From the NCBI RefSeq assembly GCF_030758345.1, contig NZ_JAVAMO010000005.1, positions 274,940 to 338,939 on the forward strand: 64,000 bases of DNA. Direction: 5' to 3'. Both the position numbers and the translations under genes were made by a program. Origin of the DNA: Ruegeria discodermiae (GTDB taxonomy: Bacteria > Pseudomonadota > Alphaproteobacteria > Rhodobacterales > Rhodobacteraceae). Below are positions 30,233-41,346 of this stretch, one piece after another. The notes under the pieces were generated by a model. The model was not told where the DNA came from. It saw nothing but the letters and a program-made list of their open reading frames with translations, and did no database searches. The first letter of the stretch is position 1, and each line of letters starts with the position of its first letter.

Positions 30233-32158
30233 TCATTGCAGATCCGATGCAAGCGCCGAAAGCGAAGGGTCATCAGGGTTAAACGAAAGCGCCCGGTCCA
30301 GCACCAGCCTTGCGGCATTTGACCCTACTGTCGCGGCAGCCAAGCGGACCTGCATTACCCAGGCGTCAACACGTTGCGGGTCGAGAAGCGTCACTTCTTC
30401 AAAAGCCTTTTGTGCGGCAGGTAGATTGCGCATCGTAAGTGCCATCCCCCCAAGGACCAGATGAGTTTCGGGAAAGTCTGCGCGGTTAACTAATGAGCTT
30501 CTCCATTCGGACAGAGCCTGTCGCAAACTCTCCTGTCCGTCACGGGATATCTGCGTGCCCCCTGCCGAAAGTATCGCCCGCGCCGCAGCAATCCTGACAA
30601 CCCGCAACGGGTCCTGCAACAAAGGCAACATCCTGGCGATCTCGTCCGGGCCGGCATTGGTCAGCAGCCCCACGGCGCTGGCACGCACCATCGGATCAGG
30701 ATCGTCCAGCAGGCCAACCGCCACATCCCTCACCCGCTGCGCCGCACTTTGTTGCAACAACCACAACGCGGTGGCGCGTATGATTGCGGGCTGGGTAACT
30801 TCGCGCGCCAACCAAGCAAGATCATCGCCAGCCGCGACCGGATCTGTGCGGGCCGCTGCGAACATCTGCCCGAAATGTGCGCCCCGGTTGACGCTTTGCG
30901 GATACCACGCCTCTAAGGTCTGCGCGGCCCATTCGGCGGTTCGATCCGAATGGCAATCGGTACAGGTATCCGGGGCACCCGTCTCGGCGGCGAGGTCGGG
31001 CCTAGGAATACGAAACCCGTGATCGCGGCGCCCGTCAATGCCCATGTAAATCCGTTCCGGCATATGGCAGTTTTTGCAGGCCGCACCCTCTGAACCCATG
31101 GTATGAAAATGATGGGAGGGATCGTCATAGAGGGCCAGGGTCAAGCCAGGAAAGTCTTCCCGACCCGCTGGCGAGTGACACTGGGTGCAAACCTCGTTGC
31201 CATCGGCGATGAGCGTCGCGGAATGCGCTTCGTGGCAATTGGTGCAACTGACGCCGCTAGCATACATTTTGGATTGCAGGAACGAGCCGTAGACATAGAC
31301 TTCGTCCAATATCTGACCGTCCGCATGGTAAAGACCAGGCCGCAGCAGGGCGAGGTTGTAATTGTCGTGATATGGCGTTCCCGGCAGCGGGTTGCCATCA
31401 CCAAACGCCTCGCGGCGTGAATGGCAGGTTGCGCATTGCTGAATCGTCGCCTCGGCCCCTGCGTTGAAATCCATGGTCAGCCCAAAGGCGTTCAGCAGCC
31501 CTCTATCATTGGCAATCTCGTTCCCGGCGGCCCAGTCCAGATGAGCCGATCCCGGACCATGGCAGGCTTCGCAACCGACACCGATTTCCGCATGGGTCGA
31601 GGCGTAGGTACGGGTATCCGGATCATAGTTCTTTTCAAGCCCGGTGGCATGGCATGCCGCACATCGGGCATTCCAGTTTTTGTAGGGGCCGGTCCAATGC
31701 AATCCGTCATCCGGGGGCAAATCCTGATCGGGATAGAGGTGATACCAGCGTTCCTTTTCCGTGTCCCAGACCACGTCAAAGCTCTGCAGTCGACCCGGTT
31801 CGGTTTCAAGCAGATATTGCTGTAGAGGGGCGATACCCACGACGGAATGCACCGGATATTCAGTTGTAACCCCGTCCTTTTCGGTGACCGTGGCGCGGTA
31901 TTGATTCTCATCGGCGCTGAACTGGACGCTCATGCCATCATGGATAAAGGATGTGTCTTCAAAATCAGCAATCACGGTATCAGGCGACGGCGCGGTCCAG
32001 GCCAGCGCATGATGCGAACCGCTCCATGCGGCGGCGGCCTCAACATGGCACTCCGTGCATTCAGATGAGCCGACATAGGCAGGCTCTTGCGCGGCTGATA
32101 CGGTCGCAAGCCCCAAACAAAACCCGCCAGCGCTGGCGGCCCATCTGATCAGAGGCAC
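30233..32158 (-). CDS. Exported octaheme c-type cytochrome with HEAT and TPR repeats
   Basis: A signal peptide (about 1-23, ending VSAA) is followed by eight CxxCH heme sites at 34-38, 166-170, 196-200, 242-246, 305-309, 324-328, 361-365 and 399-403. The pattern is like cytochrome c554/NrfA-type electron-transfer or reductase proteins. Residues ~440-540 read as HEAT repeats (DPDPMVRASAVGLL, DPLRVVRIAAARAIL) and ~550-641 as TPR. The start is a GTG at 32158 without a clear ribosome site. It is last of a sulfatase-HAD-cytochrome operon. Function unknown; a periplasmic redox role is inferred from the hemes. Confidence 0.85.
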   Translation of the reverse strand: MPLIRWAASAGGFCLGLATVSAAQEPAYVGSSECTECHVEAAAAWSGSHHALAWTAPSPDTVIADFEDTSFIHDGMSVQFSADENQYRATVTEKDGVTTEYPVHSVVGIAPLQQYLLETEPGRLQSFDVVWDTEKERWYHLYPDQDLPPDDGLHWTGPYKNWNARCAACHATGLEKNYDPDTRTYASTHAEIGVGCEACHGPGSAHLDWAAGNEIANDRGLLNAFGLTMDFNAGAEATIQQCATCHSRREAFGDGNPLPGTPYHDNYNLALLRPGLYHADGQILDEVYVYGSFLQSKMYASGVSCTNCHEAHSATLIADGNEVCTQCHSPAGREDFPGLTLALYDDPSHHFHTMGSEGAACKNCHMPERIYMGIDGRRDHGFRIPRPDLAAETGAPDTCTDCHSDRTAEWAAQTLEAWYPQSVNRGAHFGQMFAAARTDPVAAGDDLAWLAREVTQPAIIRATALWLLQQSAAQRVRDVAVGLLDDPDPMVRASAVGLLTNAGPDEIARMLPLLQDPLRVVRIAAARAILSAGGTQISRDGQESLRQALSEWRSSLVNRADFPETHLVLGGMALTMRNLPAAQKAFEEVTLLDPQRVDAWVMQVRLAAATVGSNAARLVLDRALSFNPDDPSLSALASDLQ

Positions 32159-32196
32159 TGATAAACGAACGGCTATCCTGATGTCCTTCCCCGGTG

Positions 32197-33171
32197 CTAT
32201 TGTGCGCCAGTGTAGATGCGCGACCAGTCCCTGGCCATATCAACGATGAGCCAGCCCAAATTCGGGCCGTTTTCCAGCCCATCGCACAACCGACCGATAT
32301 GGCTGTCACAGTCATAGGCCACTTCACGCTCTCCATCCGTATGATGCACAATCAGACCCAACCGGGGTCCGGCGCCTGCCGTGGTCCATTCGATCATCGC
32401 GTAATCGCCATCCGAGTTGCCGCCGCCAATGATCGGTCGTTTGCCGATGATCCGGTCGATATTTATCGGCTTGCCCTCCTTGTCGTCGACAAAACCGATC
32501 GCGGGTTGTTTGGTGATGGTTGGGACGCCGTCGATCACCTCATAGGAGGTCTCGGTATAGGTGCCGATGACCTGTTCAGTCGGGATGCCATAGGCGGCCT
32601 CGGCAAAGACCCGCATGAAATGGATGCCGCCGCCGGACACAATATAAGTCTTGAACCCTTCGTCGCGCAGATAGCGCAGCAATTCCACCATTGGCTGATA
32701 CGTCATCTGGTCATAACGCAGCCCGGTGACGGGGTGGCTTGCCGTTGCAACCCAATTGGCAACGCTGGCCTGAAAGTCATCGACGTTCAGGCCGCTATGG
32801 GTTGCGCCCAGAACCTCGATCACCGCCTCTTTGCCCCCTTCCGCCAGAGCCGAATAATCGCCCTCTGCCGCAGCCTTGAGCGCATCAGATGTAATCAGGC
32901 TTGGATCGTCCTGCGCCATCTTCTGAAACGCATCGACCGCATAGATCAGTTGGAAATACACCGGCTGCTCACCCCAGAGCGTTCCGTCATTGTCAAAAAC
33001 GGCGATACGGTCGGACGGCGTGACATAGTCATCGGATGCGGCATCGGTAACGTTTTCCACGAACGAAATGATCCGCGCCTTGCTGTCGGTGTCATTCCAG
33101 GATGGCAGGGGGTCTGCGCGCGCGGCAGAAAAGATAAGCGAAAACAAAAGGGGCAAAGAAAGGCGAAGCAT
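32197..33171 (-). CDS. Exported HAD-superfamily phosphatase-like protein
   Basis: A signal peptide (MLRLSLPLLFSLIFSAARA) leads into a HAD hydrolase core with motif I AVFDNDGTLW (Asp60, Asp62), motif II in YIVSGGGIHF, and acidic motif IV in GGGNSDGDYAM. It resembles the phosphoserine-phosphatase-like branch. 324 residues from ATG 33171 with AAGG upstream. It sits between the sulfatase and the cytochrome genes. Substrate unknown; it is likely periplasmic like both neighbours. Confidence 0.85.
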   Translation of the reverse strand: MLRLSLPLLFSLIFSAARADPLPSWNDTDSKARIISFVENVTDAASDDYVTPSDRIAVFDNDGTLWGEQPVYFQLIYAVDAFQKMAQDDPSLITSDALKAAAEGDYSALAEGGKEAVIEVLGATHSGLNVDDFQASVANWVATASHPVTGLRYDQMTYQPMVELLRYLRDEGFKTYIVSGGGIHFMRVFAEAAYGIPTEQVIGTYTETSYEVIDGVPTITKQPAIGFVDDKEGKPINIDRIIGKRPIIGGGNSDGDYAMIEWTTAGAGPRLGLIVHHTDGEREVAYDCDSHIGRLCDGLENGPNLGWLIVDMARDWSRIYTGAQ

Positions 33172-33202
33172 AACAATGGACCTTCCCGGTCTGAAAGGAG
33201 AA

Positions 33203-33225
33203 GGGCCGCCACTTTGCGGCGGCCC
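33203..33225 (-). other. Intercistronic hairpin between sulfatase and HAD genes
   Basis: GGGCCGCC (33203-33210) and GGCGGCCC (33218-33225) form a strong stem with a seven-base loop, 21 bases after the sulfatase stop. There is no U-run, so it is more likely an RNA-stability or partial-termination element than a full terminator. Confidence 0.55.
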
Positions 33226-33246
33226 GGATTGATCCAATAACGAGGA

Positions 33247-34821
<1,575 letters not shown>

Positions 34822-35097
34822 GTTTTCAAACCTTTTTCGAGTAGTAGGGAACGCGCCCAGCTTACACAGAAAATTGAGGCTTTGTGTTAAAAATTGATTT
34901 ATGAACTCGCCCAAATTAGTCTGATCCACGGACGGAGCGCGCCTCCGGCCACAATCCGGATGCGTTTGAAAGCTGATTGAATTCAATATTGTAGCCACAG
35001 GAGCATGTTCTCCGCCTGCTCGCAAGGATTGAGTGGCGACACAAACCGGTTTGCTTTGGGTGTAAAAGCAGGCTTTGGGCAATGACGGAGTATCCCC

Positions 35098-36081
35098 ATG
35101 TCCGCACATGATCAAATCCTCGATCTCAAAGCCCGGATGGGTCAGTCCATCATCGGGCAGACCGAGGTGGTCGAACGCCTACTGATCGGCTTGCTGGCCA
35201 ATGGCAACCTGCTGATCGAAGGGTTGCCAGGACTGGCCAAGACACGTGCCGTCAAGGCGATGGCCAAAAATCTGGACGCGCAGTTCAGCCGCATCCAGTT
35301 CACACCCGATCTGCTGCCCTCGGATGTCACGGGAACCGAGGTCTATGTTCAGGGCGGCGGCACGTCCGAGTTCCGGTTTGAGCCGGGACCGATCTTTGCC
35401 AATATCGTGCTGGCTGATGAGATCAACCGCGCCCCCGCCAAAGTGCAGGCCGCGCTGCTGGAGGCGATGGAGGAGCGCCAAGTCACGGTGTCGGGCACGA
35501 CGCATAAGATGGAACCCCTGTTCATCGTCATGGCCACGCAAAACCCTATCGAACAGGAGGGCACCTATCCCCTACCCGAGGCACAGATGGACCGGTTCCT
35601 GATGCATGTGAAAATCCTCTACCCACCGGTTGAAGACGAGGTCGAGGTCATCCGCCTGGTCCGGGGCGAGGAACAGTCGGCCAGTCAGCCCAAAAAGACT
35701 AGTTCGGCCAAACCCTCCCCCATTCTGCAACAGACTGTCTTTGATGCGCGTGCGGAAATTTCGGGTATTCACGTCGCGGATGCGATGGAGCGCTACTTTG
35801 CCGATCTGGTCTATGCCACGCGAACCCCCGCAGCCCTGAGCGCGGAACTGGCCAGCTGGATCGACGTCGGTGCCAGTCCGCGCGCCTCGATCGCTCTGGA
35901 CAAATGCAGTCGCGCTCATGCCTGGCTGGCCGGGCGAGACTATGTCGATCCGCTTGATGTCCGGGCCATTGCCCATGACGTTTTCCGCCATCGCATCACA
36001 TTGAGCTACGAGGCGCAGGGCGCTGGCCTGTCGCAGGATGACGTAACCGACGAGATCATCAAACTGGTTGCCCTGCCATAA
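35098..36081 (+). CDS. MoxR-family AAA+ ATPase
   Basis: The 327-residue protein has Walker A GLPGLAKT (about 43-50), Walker B IVLADEIN, and sensor segment VMATQNPIEQEGTYPLPEAQ, all standard for MoxR. Such ATPases act as chaperones that insert cofactors or build periplasmic or membrane complexes together with VWA proteins. A GGAG ribosome site lies before ATG 35098. It leads a six-gene operon (MoxR, DUF58, DUF4381, VWA, VWA-TPR, BatD). Confidence 0.94.
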   Translation: MSAHDQILDLKARMGQSIIGQTEVVERLLIGLLANGNLLIEGLPGLAKTRAVKAMAKNLDAQFSRIQFTPDLLPSDVTGTEVYVQGGGTSEFRFEPGPIFANIVLADEINRAPAKVQAALLEAMEERQVTVSGTTHKMEPLFIVMATQNPIEQEGTYPLPEAQMDRFLMHVKILYPPVEDEVEVIRLVRGEEQSASQPKKTSSAKPSPILQQTVFDARAEISGIHVADAMERYFADLVYATRTPAALSAELASWIDVGASPRASIALDKCSRAHAWLAGRDYVDPLDVRAIAHDVFRHRITLSYEAQGAGLSQDDVTDEIIKLVALP

Positions 36082-36112
36082 CGGCAGGCCTTTGGCCGAG
36101 GATGCTACGCCA

Positions 36113-37057
36113 ATGATGCAGAAGGCAGCGATCACAGAACCCGGGCATGATCCCCGCATTCATGTCGACCTGCAACAATTGGTCGCGCTCAGACGACGCG
36201 CCTCGCGGCTGAGCTTCCTGCCCCGGCAACCGGCGAATTCGGTTCTGAACGGCCGCCATGCCTCGAAACTGCGCGGCCGGGGACTGAATTTCGAGGAACT
36301 GCGCGCCTATCTGCCCGGCGATGATATCCGCACACTGGACTGGAAGGTAACGGCCCGTACCGGTACGCCCCATGTCCGGGTCTATACCGAAGAACGCGAC
36401 CGCCCCACGCTGCTGCTGGTAGACCAACGCATATCGATGTTTTTTGGCAGCCGAGTCTACATGAAATCTGTCATCGCCGCCGAGGCCGCCGCCATCGTAG
36501 CGCATCTGGTGTTGGCGCAGGGCGATCGGGTCGGCGGGTTGGTCTTTTCAGACGACGCCATCGCCGAACACAGGCCCGTGCGCTCGCCAGTGGCCGTGCG
36601 CCGGATGCTTGCCTCGATCGCTGACGCCAATGGTCGGTTGTCGGCCCGAAGTCAGGCCATGCGGCCCGACCTGTTCAACCGGATGCTGCGCTCCGCCGCC
36701 CGGATTGCCAAGACAAACTATCTGGTCCTGATCTTCTCGGACTTCGACGGTGTTGATGCCGCGTCCGAGCCTCTGATCCGCAGGCTCGCCCGGCATAACG
36801 ACCTGCTGCTGTTCAACATTGCCGACCCGATGGCCGCGCACATTCCCGAAAATACACGCCTCGCCATATCGGATGGCGCCTTGCAGGCAGAGATCGACAC
36901 CTCCCCTGCCGAGACTCACAAACAGATAAAAGCCTTTGCGCAGGACCGGCTGACGCTGATCCGGGGCTGGGCACAGAAATACCAACTGCCTTTTCTGCCG
37001 CTGTCGACGCAATCCCCTGCGCTGGATCAGATCTCACATCTGTTGGGGGCGTCATGA
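36113..37057 (+). CDS. DUF58 protein
   Basis: The 314-residue protein has the DUF58 core (RGLNFEELRAYLPGDDIRTLDWKVTAR) and a VWA-like second half (PTLLLVDQRISMFFGS, NYLVLIFSDFDG). DUF58 proteins regularly follow moxR. The start is taken at ATG 36113, with AGGA upstream, giving a 31-base gap after moxR. The stop overlaps the next gene by four bases. Confidence 0.9.
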   Translation: MMQKAAITEPGHDPRIHVDLQQLVALRRRASRLSFLPRQPANSVLNGRHASKLRGRGLNFEELRAYLPGDDIRTLDWKVTARTGTPHVRVYTEERDRPTLLLVDQRISMFFGSRVYMKSVIAAEAAAIVAHLVLAQGDRVGGLVFSDDAIAEHRPVRSPVAVRRMLASIADANGRLSARSQAMRPDLFNRMLRSAARIAKTNYLVLIFSDFDGVDAASEPLIRRLARHNDLLLFNIADPMAAHIPENTRLAISDGALQAEIDTSPAETHKQIKAFAQDRLTLIRGWAQKYQLPFLPLSTQSPALDQISHLLGAS

Positions 37058-37536
37058 ACCCGGATCTGCAAGGCCTCAACCTTGTCGAACTGATCGACAT
37101 TTTGGAGCCCGCGCCCGAACCTGCGCCAATCTCGATGATACCGCAAACTGTTGGGTGGCTCTGGCTGGGACTGACACTTGTCTTGCTGGCGGGGTGGCTG
37201 ATCCGGCGGGCCATAAAGCATCGCCAAGCCAATGCCTATCGCCGTGCAGCCTTGGGCGCGCTGGCCGAAGCGGGGGATGATCCGGCTTGCGTCGCTGATA
37301 TCCTGCGCCGCACTGCATTGAGCGGATTTCCACGCGGCGAAGTTGCGGGATTGACCGGCAAGGATTGGCTGCACTTTCTCGATCGGACCATGGGCGGCGA
37401 CCAGTTTTCCAATGGCGCCGGGCGCGTCGTCGCGCAGGCCCCTTACCGCCCGGTTCCGGCATCTCTGGAGCTGACCCGGTTGGCGCGCGACTGGATCGTC
37501 ACGCATAAACAGCCAAAAGCAAGGGGCCTGAGATGA
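37054..37536 (+). CDS. DUF4381 membrane protein
   Basis: The 160-residue protein has a single membrane helix (about 30-52, VGWLWLGLTLVLLAGWLI). It matches the DUF4381 protein found in MoxR/Bat operons. It is coupled on both sides by ATGA overlaps. No catalytic residues seen. Confidence 0.85.
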   Translation: MNPDLQGLNLVELIDILEPAPEPAPISMIPQTVGWLWLGLTLVLLAGWLIRRAIKHRQANAYRRAALGALAEAGDDPACVADILRRTALSGFPRGEVAGLTGKDWLHFLDRTMGGDQFSNGAGRVVAQAPYRPVPASLELTRLARDWIVTHKQPKARGLR

Positions 37537-38513
37537 TCACGTTGGTGCATCCCTGGCTCTTGCTCCTCTTGCCGTTGCCCTGGCTGGTCTGGCGGTTCCT
37601 GCCGCCGCACCGCGAAGAGGTCACGGCTATCCGAGCCCCCTTTTTCCGGCAGTTGACGGAAGCGGCGGGCACAACGCCGCAGGCAGGCGCAACGGTTCTG
37701 CACCGGAGCCGCGTTCAGATGATCGCTGCACTCCTCGTCTGGACACTGATCGTGATCGGGCTGACGCAACCTCAGCGGCTGGGCGATCCCATCGTGATCG
37801 AAAAATCCGCCCGCGACGTTGTTCTTGCCCTCGATATCTCGGGCTCCATGGATCAGCGGGATTTCATCGGCGAAAACGGGCAAAGGATGCAACGGCTGGA
37901 CGCTGTCCGCGATGTACTCAAGACCTTCATCGCCGAGCGCGACGGCGACCGTATGGCTCTGATCGTCTTCGGCACGCGCGCCTTTGTACAGGCGCCTTTC
38001 ACCGAAGATTTGCAAAGTCTTGACGGGTTCCTCGATCAGACGCAGGTAGGTATGGCCGGGCCAAACACCGCCATCGGAGATGCAATCGGTCTGGCGATCC
38101 GCATGTTTGACAGCAGCGATGTCGATGAGCGTCTGATCGTCCTGCTCAGCGATGGAGCGGACACCAACAGCCGCGTCTCGCCAGTGAATGCAGCTGAGAT
38201 TGCCGCCGACAAGGGCGTGGTCATCCAGACCATCGGTGTGGGCGACCCGGAAGGGGCCGGAGAGGACCGCGTCGATCTGGCCGCACTGCAAGATATCGCC
38301 GCCCGCACTGGTGGTGCATTCTTTTACGCCGATGACAGTGCGGCCCTGTCGCAGGTCTATGAGCAGATCGACGCCATGGCCCCGCGCATCGTCGAAGAGA
38401 CGAGCTATCGCCCGACCCTGTCGCTTGTGTGGATGGCCAGTCTGTTCGCCGCCTTGCTGGGTGTCGCGACGCTTGTTGCTTTGCTCGTGTCACGGTCTCG
38501 GAGGCAGGCATGA
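37533..38513 (+). CDS. VWA-domain membrane protein, BatA-like
   Basis: Membrane helices at both ends flank a von Willebrand A domain with an intact MIDAS site: DISGSMD (DxSxS), the Thr in MAGPNTAIGD and the Asp in LSDGADTN. This fits BatA (326 residues). The protein would bind metal and a partner in the periplasm. It overlaps the next gene by four bases. Confidence 0.93.
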   Translation: MITLVHPWLLLLLPLPWLVWRFLPPHREEVTAIRAPFFRQLTEAAGTTPQAGATVLHRSRVQMIAALLVWTLIVIGLTQPQRLGDPIVIEKSARDVVLALDISGSMDQRDFIGENGQRMQRLDAVRDVLKTFIAERDGDRMALIVFGTRAFVQAPFTEDLQSLDGFLDQTQVGMAGPNTAIGDAIGLAIRMFDSSDVDERLIVLLSDGADTNSRVSPVNAAEIAADKGVVIQTIGVGDPEGAGEDRVDLAALQDIAARTGGAFFYADDSAALSQVYEQIDAMAPRIVEETSYRPTLSLVWMASLFAALLGVATLVALLVSRSRRQA

Positions 38514-40030
38514 CGGGTTTTGTCGATGCCTTCCACTTCCTTCGCCCCATCTGGCTGTTGCTGCTGCCGGGGATTGGGCTGCTTTGGTATCTTGCACGAC
38601 CCCGCCGCAAGCCGGACGGTCCCGACACCCTTCACATCGCCCCGCATCTGGCAGAGGCGCTGCGGGTTGGTTCAAACGCCCGGCGGCGGGTTCAGCCCAT
38701 CGACAGTGTCGTTCTCTGTCTGAGTCTGTTGACACTGGCCGCGGCCGGGCCATCCTGGAGCCGGATTCCCAACCCGCTGATCGCGGAATCTGCGCCGCTC
38801 GTTGTGGCGCTCAAGGTGACGCCTTCGATGCAGGACACCGACCTCGCGCCGTCGCGCCTTGATCGCGCACGGTTCAAGATCCTTGATCTGATCGCCGCGC
38901 GGGCAGGCGCGCGCACCGCGCTTGTGGCCTATGCCGGCACCGCGCATCGGGTCGCACCGCTGACCGAAGACCCCGATATCCTTCGCCCGCTTTTGCAAGC
39001 GCTCAGCCCCGAGGTCATGCCCGTCGAAGGGGACGATGCTGCCGCCGCATTGGCACTGTCGATGGATATTCTGGGCGCCGCGGAAACGGCCGGCGCCATC
39101 CTCTTTGTGCTTGACGACCTTGATCCGGCCATGGTTGCAGCATTCACCAACGATGACCCCGCGCGGCCACCAGTGGCGATGTTGGTTACCGTGCCCGCCG
39201 GGCAAATCCCGGCCCAAATCGCGGGGCTGGCGGGTGTCAGTACTGTCGGGTTGAGCGCTGATGATTGGGACATCGCGCAAATCGAACGACAGTTGATCTC
39301 AGCACAACAGATGGCACAACTGGACGATGAGCGACTGGACTGGGACGATCGCGGCTGGTGGCTGCTCTGGCCAGCCGCGCTCATAGCGCTGCTGTGGTTC
39401 CGCCAGGGCTGGACCATGCGCTGGGGTGTCGCCATCATCGTAATCACCGCGCTTCAAATGCCTATCGGCGCACGCGCCGATGGATGGCGGGACTGGTTTC
39501 TGACACCCGATCAACAAGGGCAGCTTGCCTACCGGAACAAGGATTTCGCCCGAGCCGCTGATCTGTTTACGGATCCGATGTGGAAAGGCCACGCATTGTT
39601 GCGCGCGGGCCGCTATGAGGAAGCGGCAGAAGTATTTGCGAGGCTGGACAGTGCCGAGGCTGCCTTTTCCGAAGGTCTCGCGCGGATCGGTAACCGTGAT
39701 TACCGCCCCGGTGCGCGGGCCTTTGAATCCGCGCTTGACCGCCAGCCGGATTTTCCCGCCGCCGCCAAAAACGCCGAGATCGCCTGGGCCATCGTCGAAC
39801 AGGTCGAAAGCACCCGCGAGCAATCCGACACCGGCGAGGAAAGCGGCATCGGCGCAGACGACATGGCATTCGACAACGAAGCACAGCGCGGCGCGGCCAC
39901 GCAAGTCGATGCCCCTATGGACCAGGCATCGGCACTGTCCCCCGACCAGTGGATCGACAGCATCGACACCGAAATGGGGGATTTCCTGCGCAGCCGGTTC
40001 CTTTACGACAATGTCGGGGGAGGCACATGA
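38510..40030 (+). CDS. VWA-TPR fusion membrane protein, BatB/BatC-like, with degenerate MIDAS
   Basis: The 506-residue protein combines a BatB-like VWA domain (~85-270), membrane helices at the start and near 300-345, and a C-terminal TPR region (KDFARAADLFTD, GRYEEAAEVFARLD) like BatC. The MIDAS start reads ALKVTPSMQ instead of DxSxS, so Asp is lost and metal binding is doubtful, unlike BatA next door. The start is ATG 38510. The fusion replaces the two separate bat genes of Bacteroides. Confidence 0.88.
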   Translation: MTGFVDAFHFLRPIWLLLLPGIGLLWYLARPRRKPDGPDTLHIAPHLAEALRVGSNARRRVQPIDSVVLCLSLLTLAAAGPSWSRIPNPLIAESAPLVVALKVTPSMQDTDLAPSRLDRARFKILDLIAARAGARTALVAYAGTAHRVAPLTEDPDILRPLLQALSPEVMPVEGDDAAAALALSMDILGAAETAGAILFVLDDLDPAMVAAFTNDDPARPPVAMLVTVPAGQIPAQIAGLAGVSTVGLSADDWDIAQIERQLISAQQMAQLDDERLDWDDRGWWLLWPAALIALLWFRQGWTMRWGVAIIVITALQMPIGARADGWRDWFLTPDQQGQLAYRNKDFARAADLFTDPMWKGHALLRAGRYEEAAEVFARLDSAEAAFSEGLARIGNRDYRPGARAFESALDRQPDFPAAAKNAEIAWAIVEQVESTREQSDTGEESGIGADDMAFDNEAQRGAATQVDAPMDQASALSPDQWIDSIDTEMGDFLRSRFLYDNVGGGT

Positions 40031-41346
40031 TCCGCGCTCTGATTGCCATAGCCTTCCTGTGCATGGGTACTGGCACTGCCACCGCGCAAGACCCGCGCGT
40101 TACGGCTGAACTGGAGAGTGACAGTACAATTGTCGGTCAGCCGCTGCTGCTACGCATTTCGATCCTTGTGCCGACATGGATGCCCGAACCACCGGTCTTT
40201 CCTGCTGTCGAACTTCCCTCGCTGCTGGTCCGCCAGCCCGAGCGCGCCTCTGGCCCGATCAGCGAGAATATCGATGGCGAAACCTGGTCGGGCGTGCGCC
40301 GCAGCTATCGCCTCTACCCACTCGCGGGCGGCAGTTTTACGCTGCCGCCGGGCGACGTGACACTCACCTATGCCAACCCCGAAACAAATGCGCCCGTGAC
40401 ATTCGCTGCCCTTCTTCCCGAACTGACCTTCGCCGCCACCATCCCCGACGGGGCATCCAGCCTTGATCCGCTCATCATCGCCAGCAGCTTCGAATTGCAA
40501 CAGCAGCTTGACGGAGATACCGGCCTCACTGTCGGCGGTGCCGCGACCAGGACCATTACAGCGAAAATCACCGGCACCTCACCAATCATGATCCCTCGCC
40601 TGACCGCCGCGCCTGACGGAGAAAGCCTGCGCGCCTATCCCAAAGACCCACAGATTGAGGAGAAAGAAGACCGCGGTCTGCTGTCAGGCACCCGCGCCGA
40701 AACAACAACCTATGTCGCTCAAAACGAAGGGGTCGACACACTGCCCGGCCTGTCGCTCGACTGGTTCAACATTGAAACTGGACAGCTGGAAACCGCGACG
40801 GTTCCCGCCGTTGAGATGTCGATTCGCGGCGCTGTCTCTGGTGAGGGGGAAAAGGCGAAAGCATGGTATCTTTCCAAATCGCTTTGGTGGGTGCTGGGGT
40901 TGGGCGCAGTCATCGCACTTGCGATCAGGGTGTTTTCGGCGCGCGCAGGACTGTGGATTGCGGCCCTGCACACACGGGTCATCCAAGCCGAATGGTACGC
41001 CTCGCATAAGGTTGTCAAAACCATATCGCGTCGAGATTTGACAGCTGTTTCGACCGCGCTTTCTGAGTGGAAGAACCACTATCCCGGCGCGCCAGAACAA
41101 AGCTTCTCGGCGCTAATTGATGGCATGGCCTCAATCGGCAAGGCCCGGTTTGGGGTGCAGACCGAAGAGGCGGATGCAAACTGGCGCGCGTTACGTTTCG
41201 AGTTTTCAACCACCCGCCGTCGTTTGCGGCGCGATATCCACCGCGCGCGTCATAGCCCGCAACTGCACCACCTGAATCCGACCTGGTCCAATAACTCAAG
41301 CCGCTCTCAAAACGCAATGAATAGGTTGCAAACTTCTGAGCATTGA
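40027..41346 (+). CDS. BatD-like exported membrane protein
   Basis: A signal peptide (ending TGTATAQ) leads into a beta-rich extracytoplasmic region (RVTAELESDSTIVGQPLLLRI) with an immunoglobulin-like pattern. One C-terminal membrane helix (about 282-300, WWVLGLGAVIALAIRVF) and a cytoplasmic tail follow. The layout and gene order are those of BatD. 439 residues from ATG 40027, with an ATGA overlap to the previous gene. Last gene of the operon. Confidence 0.85.
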   Translation: MIRALIAIAFLCMGTGTATAQDPRVTAELESDSTIVGQPLLLRISILVPTWMPEPPVFPAVELPSLLVRQPERASGPISENIDGETWSGVRRSYRLYPLAGGSFTLPPGDVTLTYANPETNAPVTFAALLPELTFAATIPDGASSLDPLIIASSFELQQQLDGDTGLTVGGAATRTITAKITGTSPIMIPRLTAAPDGESLRAYPKDPQIEEKEDRGLLSGTRAETTTYVAQNEGVDTLPGLSLDWFNIETGQLETATVPAVEMSIRGAVSGEGEKAKAWYLSKSLWWVLGLGAVIALAIRVFSARAGLWIAALHTRVIQAEWYASHKVVKTISRRDLTAVSTALSEWKNHYPGAPEQSFSALIDGMASIGKARFGVQTEEADANWRALRFEFSTTRRRLRRDIHRARHSPQLHHLNPTWSNNSSRSQNAMNRLQTSEH

